A DNA stretch of 64,000 nt, taken from Cornus controversa (taxonomy: Eukaryota; Streptophyta; Magnoliopsida; Cornales; Cornaceae). The stretch covers positions 7,984,501 to 8,048,500 of the forward strand of contig CM048852.1 of NCBI GenBank assembly GCA_026545225.1, given 5' to 3'. A program made the translations under genes and the position numbers. The notes below the pieces were generated by a model. That model saw nothing but the letters and a program-made list of their open reading frames with translations, was not told the DNA's origin and made no database searches. Shown here in pieces: positions 59,259 to 64,000 of this stretch; the stretch's first letter is position 1; every line of letters starts with the position of its first letter.

Positions 59259-62010
59259 AGAGCCCCGAGTAATTATTTTAATTTAGTTTTGTGTTAAATA
59301 TGATTTAGCATAAAAATTCTCTTAAGCATGTGTAATTTTGGGTTATAAGATTTTTCACGTGTTTTGGTACGAGCGTGGGACCCGGGATGGGTCGGGTGAC
59401 CCGAAGGGTGTGTTCTGGCTCTCTAAGTAGAGGTCGGGTCATTGTGATATTATTTTTAAGGATACAAGTGAAAAGAAGAGAGAAGATAATGTTAGTATGT
59501 AATTACGAGAAAATATCTTGTAACAAGAGCATTATTAAGAGGGTTTAGGGACTTAGTTGCAAAAGTTGACTAGTCTTGCAAGAAAAAGATAGATATATGA
59601 TATGTATAGGCATTTAGTGGAGAAAATCAGATTTCTCATTTGTCTTCTCCTTTCTCTCTATAAATCTCCCTCTTGTAAGCCCTCCCTTCTCTCTAGAATA
59701 TCTCTAGCTTAGGCTTGGATTTAGAAGAAGTTTTGAACATCAATGTTGTTCATCTCAACATTCTCTACGATCTCTATGGATTGAAAAATTGATTTGGAGC
59801 ATTTTGGTCCGATGGAAGATTTTGTGATCTAATTCTTCTCTCTAGATTTTGAGGGGCTTTGGCTTGGATTCGGGTGGTGTCAAAGAAGAGAAGTGTGTTC
59901 TACGTGATAAGGGCGTTGCTTTGAACTGAACAAAATCGCGAGTAGACAACTTTGGGATTTGTGAAAGTTTGGGATAGCTTGAAACTATAGCTATTGAGGT
60001 AGGGGGTGGGTGTTGTGTCTTCTAATTTCAAGTTTAATTTCATTCACTAGCATAAAATAAATGTTTTTCATATGATATATGAGGTATAAATTTTCTAAGT
60101 TGATATCCTTGTTCTATATGGATATACATATGTTTCTTTTGACTAGAAATGGTTGGTAAATGCCTTATATTACTTGAATTGCTTATATATGCAAAATGTG
60201 GTATGTGATACATATATGAGATTTTTGGAAAAAAATGATGAAAACCTAATTTGGGGGTTAAGCTTATGTATATGTTCATATAATTATTGTATGACATGCT
60301 AGAATGAACATAGGCATGATTGGGTGCATTGCATTAAAATGTACGAATGTATGTGCAAGACGTGATATATCTTGTGTGTTGTAGTGAATTCTCGGAAATG
60401 ACTCATGGAAAAGAGAGGGGGAAAATATCCCCTTGGGGTTGAAAGACCTCAACCTTGCGCAAGTTGGATGGTAACCGGATGGGTTAGTAGCCCGTAACAA
60501 CCAAGGAATTGAGATGTGGGACTTCGGTACATATCTTGAGGATGTGTGTGTGAGTGTGAGTTCAATTCTGAGAGCAATGTGACTTTGTATTAAGTTATGT
60601 GAAATAATGTGACCTATGCGAATTGTGTAGAATTGGTTATAAATGTAGTTATGTCATATGTTATAGATATGATGGATTGTGCAATAATGCTCGACTTGTA
60701 CTTATGTGGTTGTCAAGTTACATTTGATGCATATGCCACGATTTGAATGAAAAATTGGAGCTTTAACTAGAAATGCTAGGAAGCATGACACGTAGTCGTT
60801 GAAATATGTTTTGATATTTATGTATTGAATATGAAATGTGGACTTGAATTGATTGCACAACATGTTGACCTTGAGCCGTTGAAATTTTCTCATCTCCCTA
60901 CACTAACACTTTCAGGACATGGCAAAGAAGTGGTTGAGGATGCACAACCATGAGTTGGATGTAGAGCTAGAAGATTTCTTTTGGTCATTTTTGTTATGAC
61001 TGCACGTCCGAGATGTGGACTAGGTGCTTTTGATTATATGTCATGAGATTCCATGTTGGGAAAAGTTGTATATAAGTACTTATACCCTGAATGATGATTT
61101 TTGGACCAATATATATATTCTAAGCAGGTATCTATTTGAATGGTGTTCTTTTTATAATTTGGCCTTGATATATATGTATGCTATAATTGTGGTTGGATGA
61201 TGAGTTTTCATATACTTGAAATGTATAGAAGGATAATTGTATTAGCATCAATTTGATAGGTTATGGACATTTTTTTTTATTTAAATTGAGGAAGATATGC
61301 ATGTTTTAGTGCAAGGGTTTAAATTTTGACCTATACCCGTTGATTTGAGGATAGCTTGAGTTTTGGTTGGGATTTTTGTATGATTCTAATTGGGTTGGAA
61401 AATAGACATTATGAACATGATTCATACCAAATTTCAAGTCAAACGGATGTATGGATTGAGAGATATTCCAATTTGAAGTTAGGGTGAAGTTGTAGCTAAA
61501 ACTGTGTTGCAGAATTTTGCCTGGGATTTACGGCGATCAATCCCCCTCTTTTATGGAGATCGATCACCCCTGTAAAAGGCCAAAAATAGCCTCAGTCGAC
61601 CTTGGGCGATCGATCCCCCTTTTCACAGCATGCACTATTCAAACAGTGTTTTTGTCCAACTTTAAAGAGGCATATCTCCTTCGTTTCAACTCGGATTTTG
61701 ATGATTATTTTGTTGAAATTGTGTATTTTTAAACCCTCTTTCCAATGGTTGTGTTTTCAGAAATTTATTATAAACTCACAAGGAGTTATGTATTCGTTTT
61801 TGTGGGATAGAACCAATTGAATGGTTGTATGGTTGAGGCCATTGAGGCTAGGTGATGTTGACTTGTGCATGGGTAAATACAAGTGGGTGACTAGGATTTT
61901 GTGGTGATGAAAGAATAAAATGGTCCATTAGGGCTTAATGGACGAGTTCACACTCGGGATTTGGGTCAGTCCGAGGGAGTTCCGGCGGTCCGAATTTTGG
62001 GCCGTGACAG
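59256..62010 (+). mobile_element. Ty3/Gypsy LTR, 2755 bp (Tekay/Del-like)
   Basis: Begins TGTAGAGCCCCGAG and ends GGGCCGTGACA, so it has TG...CA termini, with a polypurine tract on its left and a primer-binding site on its right. A TATA box (TATAAAT at 59659) lies about 400 bp in. Part of it parallels the degenerate LTR at 47860-49080. Near 61530-61620 it has GATCGATCACCCC and CGATCGATCCCCC motifs, followed by a block resembling the palindromic LTR arm. I cannot tell whether the pol fragment on the left and the gag on the right belong to the same original element. Confidence 0.88.
59659..59665 (+). promoter_or_regulatory. TATA box of the 2755-bp LTR
   Basis: TATAAAT in a CT-rich context (CTCTCTATAAATCTCCC), the usual position for an LTR promoter at the U3/R boundary. 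The related frame downstream is broken, so transcripts would be non-coding. Confidence 0.55.
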
Positions 62011-62013
62011 AAT

Positions 62014-62025
62014 GGTATCAGAGCA
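62014..62025 (+). other. Primer-binding site (initiator tRNA-Met)
   Basis: TGGTATCAGAGC, three bases after the LTR end, in + sense. Confidence 0.88.
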
Positions 62026-62315
62026 TTAGGTTCGAAAACCTATAGACGAAGGGTGAAGGTCCGATGAGGTTATAACTGAAATTATGTGTTGAGATATAGT
62101 TTTCGAAGCCACTAGGTTTGGAACACCTAGGAATAATGTCGGTATTAGGTTGAAATACCTAAGGACGTAGGGTAAGGGTTAGGTTTAGGCGACTCTTACG
62201 TGCTATGTGTTTCAAGTTGTGTTGAGTGCATTGACATGATTCTATGAAGTGAGTAACATTGATTAATTGATATATACCTATGATTAATATTTGATTGAAA
62301 ATGTTTATTAGAATC
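62026..62315 (+). other. Leader of the right-hand Gypsy element
   Basis: About 290 bp between primer site and gag start, of similar length to the leader of the 49.9-55.3 kb element. No gene seen; the minus-strand frames across it are chance. Confidence 0.6.
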
Positions 62316-64000
62316 ATGCCACCGAGAAGAGGACGTGGAAGGGGTGTGAATCCAGCTCCACCACCACCACCATTGATTGATGGAGCGTAGTTGGTCAGAG
62401 AGATGGCTGCTACCATCCAATTGTTGGCTCGAACCGTCAATGAAGGTCCACAGAATCAAGCTCAGGGAGGTGAAAATCAGGCACTGAAGGCTCTTGAGAT
62501 GTTCGAGAAAATAAACCCTCCTATGTTTGATGGGAGATTGGATCCTATGGCAGCGGAAGATTGGTTGGAACAGATGTCCAAAGCATTTGATGTGCGTAGG
62601 ATAGAGGAAGACGACTTGAGGATGTCAATGATTCCTATCCAGTTGATGGGGGCAGTGGATTTATGGTGTAAATCTATGACTCATACACATGAAGTGAGGA
62701 ACATGGAGTGAGAAACATTCAGGAGGTTGTTTTTGGAGAAGTATTTTCAAGACACTGTAAAAGAAGCTCTACAAGATGAATTCATACACTTGATTCAAGG
62801 TGGGATGAGTGTAATGGAGTATGAAAATAAGTTTACAGCTTTATCTCGATTTGCACCAGAGATGGTAGCAAATGAGCAAGCCAAGGCAAGGAAATTTATG
62901 AAAGGGCTTCGGTTTGAGTTAAGGGCCAAAGTTAATATTTTGGACTTGCCAACCTATGCGGAGGTAGTGAGGTGGACATTGTTGATGGAGGCAGATGACA
63001 ACGATATACAGAGGTTACGGAACTTGAGAAATCAGTCTCGAAATGTGGGTTCTCACCCGGAGAGCAATCCGAAGAAGAAGCATAAGGGGAGTAGTTCTTT
63101 TCCTAGAGGACCACAACAGACACAGTCATTCTCTACGATGTCTATTCCTATTGGATCATCTCAGGAGAAGGTGCAGTGTTATCAATGTCAACAGATGGGC
63201 CATTACAAATCAGAATGCCCACAATTGCTACCTACACCTGAGGGAGATTCGAGGAAATGCTATAGGTGTGGACAAGTAGGTCATGTGGTGAGAGATTGCC
63301 CTCGGAAGAGTAGTGGTTCTTATGGTGCTGTGGGGTCACTGCAGCAATATTCATAGACTTCTGGGGTGCAGTAAGGTTTCAGAGTCCCTCGGTTACCACA
63401 ACCTGCACAGTCTGTTCGAAGTTCACAACCGGGGAGGGGAGTGACTCCTACTACCTCTACATAGTAGTCTGGTCATCAGGGGAGTGGTCAGGTAGGACGG
63501 GGCATACAGGGTCGTGCCTATGCTATTACTCCAGCTGAGACTTCAGCGGGTTCTTCGGTTGTGCGAGGTATCATTCTTGTATCTAATTCATGGGCTAGAG
63601 TTTTAATTGATTCGGGTGCATCACATTCCTTTATATCAACTGCATTTGCTTCTGCATTGGGGTTAGAGGTGTCAACCTTGGATAGAACCTTATGCATTGA
63701 TACACCAGTTGGGGGTAGCGTGACTCTGAATATGGTGTGTCGGGCATGTGAGATAGAGGTAGAAAATTGACGGTTGGTGTTTGATTTTGTGCTCATAGAG
63801 ATGACGAGTTTTGATGTCATTCTTGGAATGGATTGGTTGTCTTCATTTAGAGCCAATATAGATTGCTACCGGGGAAGGGTCTCAGTGTGTACACCCGAAG
63901 GAGATTGTTTTTGCTTCGTGGGAGAATGGAGTGGATTTCATTCTTCATCTCTTTATGGACTATGGGGTCAAGATGATTATGGCTTGTTCCTCGCTAACCT
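62316..64000 (+). pseudogene. Ty3/Gypsy gag-pol with seven nonsense codons (runs off the window)
   Basis: Starts MPPRRGRGRG. One frame carries the gag domain (about 62480-62990), two CCHC knuckles (63177-63218 and 63258-63299) and an aspartic protease with DSGA (codons from 63609), then GMDWL further on, and stays in frame to the window end. It is interrupted at 62388 (TAG), 62709 (TGA), 63354 (TAG), 63372 (TAA), 63462 and 63465 (TAG TAG) and 63768 (TGA), with no frameshift. It is related to, but clearly diverged from, the polyprotein at 49940-53812. The element cannot make Gag-Pol. Confidence 0.9.

Overview
The window looks like nuclear DNA of a flowering plant, probably a eudicot. The evidence is AT-rich non-coding DNA full of AT and CA microsatellites, an intronless vacuolar-iron-transporter-like (VIT/CCC1, 'VTL/nodulin-21-like') gene family with a TATA-type promoter, and Ty3/Gypsy retrotransposons with an initiator-tRNA-Met primer site (TGGTATCAGAGC). 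I cannot name the species from sequence alone.

Positions 1-46391 are a head-to-tail tandem array. Ten complete units of 4389-4405 bp each carry one VIT-like gene on the + strand (starts 3452, 7852, 12249, 16652, 21052, 25448, 29841, 34237, 38628, 43024), followed by a partial eleventh unit. The ten predicted proteins are almost the same: copies 2-8 are identical, copies 9 and 10 differ by one residue, and copy 1 has an 11-bp duplication that replaces its last residues. Each unit has the same layout: a gene-downstream region, a possible LTR relic with a G-box, a ~110-bp minisatellite block, two AT microsatellites, a promoter with two CGCG boxes and a TATA box, a CA-repeat leader, then the gene. 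Differences lie mainly in microsatellite lengths and in a mosaic of a few SNP haplotypes, so the array has been amplified or homogenised recently.

Positions 46392-56053 break the array. A degenerate Gypsy LTR (46392-49194) is followed by a probable solo LTR of another family (49199-56049). That solo LTR is split by a young 5347-bp Ty3/Gypsy element (49938-55284, GGCTA target duplication). The young element is structurally abnormal. Its gag-pol reading frame lies on the minus strand and is open but stops inside integrase. Both ends carry LTR plus primer-binding site facing inward. Its right LTR is an almost perfect 1166-bp palindrome, and its left LTR is only 56 bp.

Positions 56054-58890 hold a decayed array unit with the 3' part of a VIT gene. 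From 58892 to the end lies another Gypsy region: the 3' end of a pol gene, a 2755-bp LTR (59256-62010), a primer-binding site and a gag-pol frame with seven nonsense codons and no frameshift that runs off the window.

The VIT-like genes are the only host genes I can support. Their product would be a five-helix membrane protein, presumably moving Fe2+ (or Mn2+) into the vacuole, and the array would raise its gene dosage.
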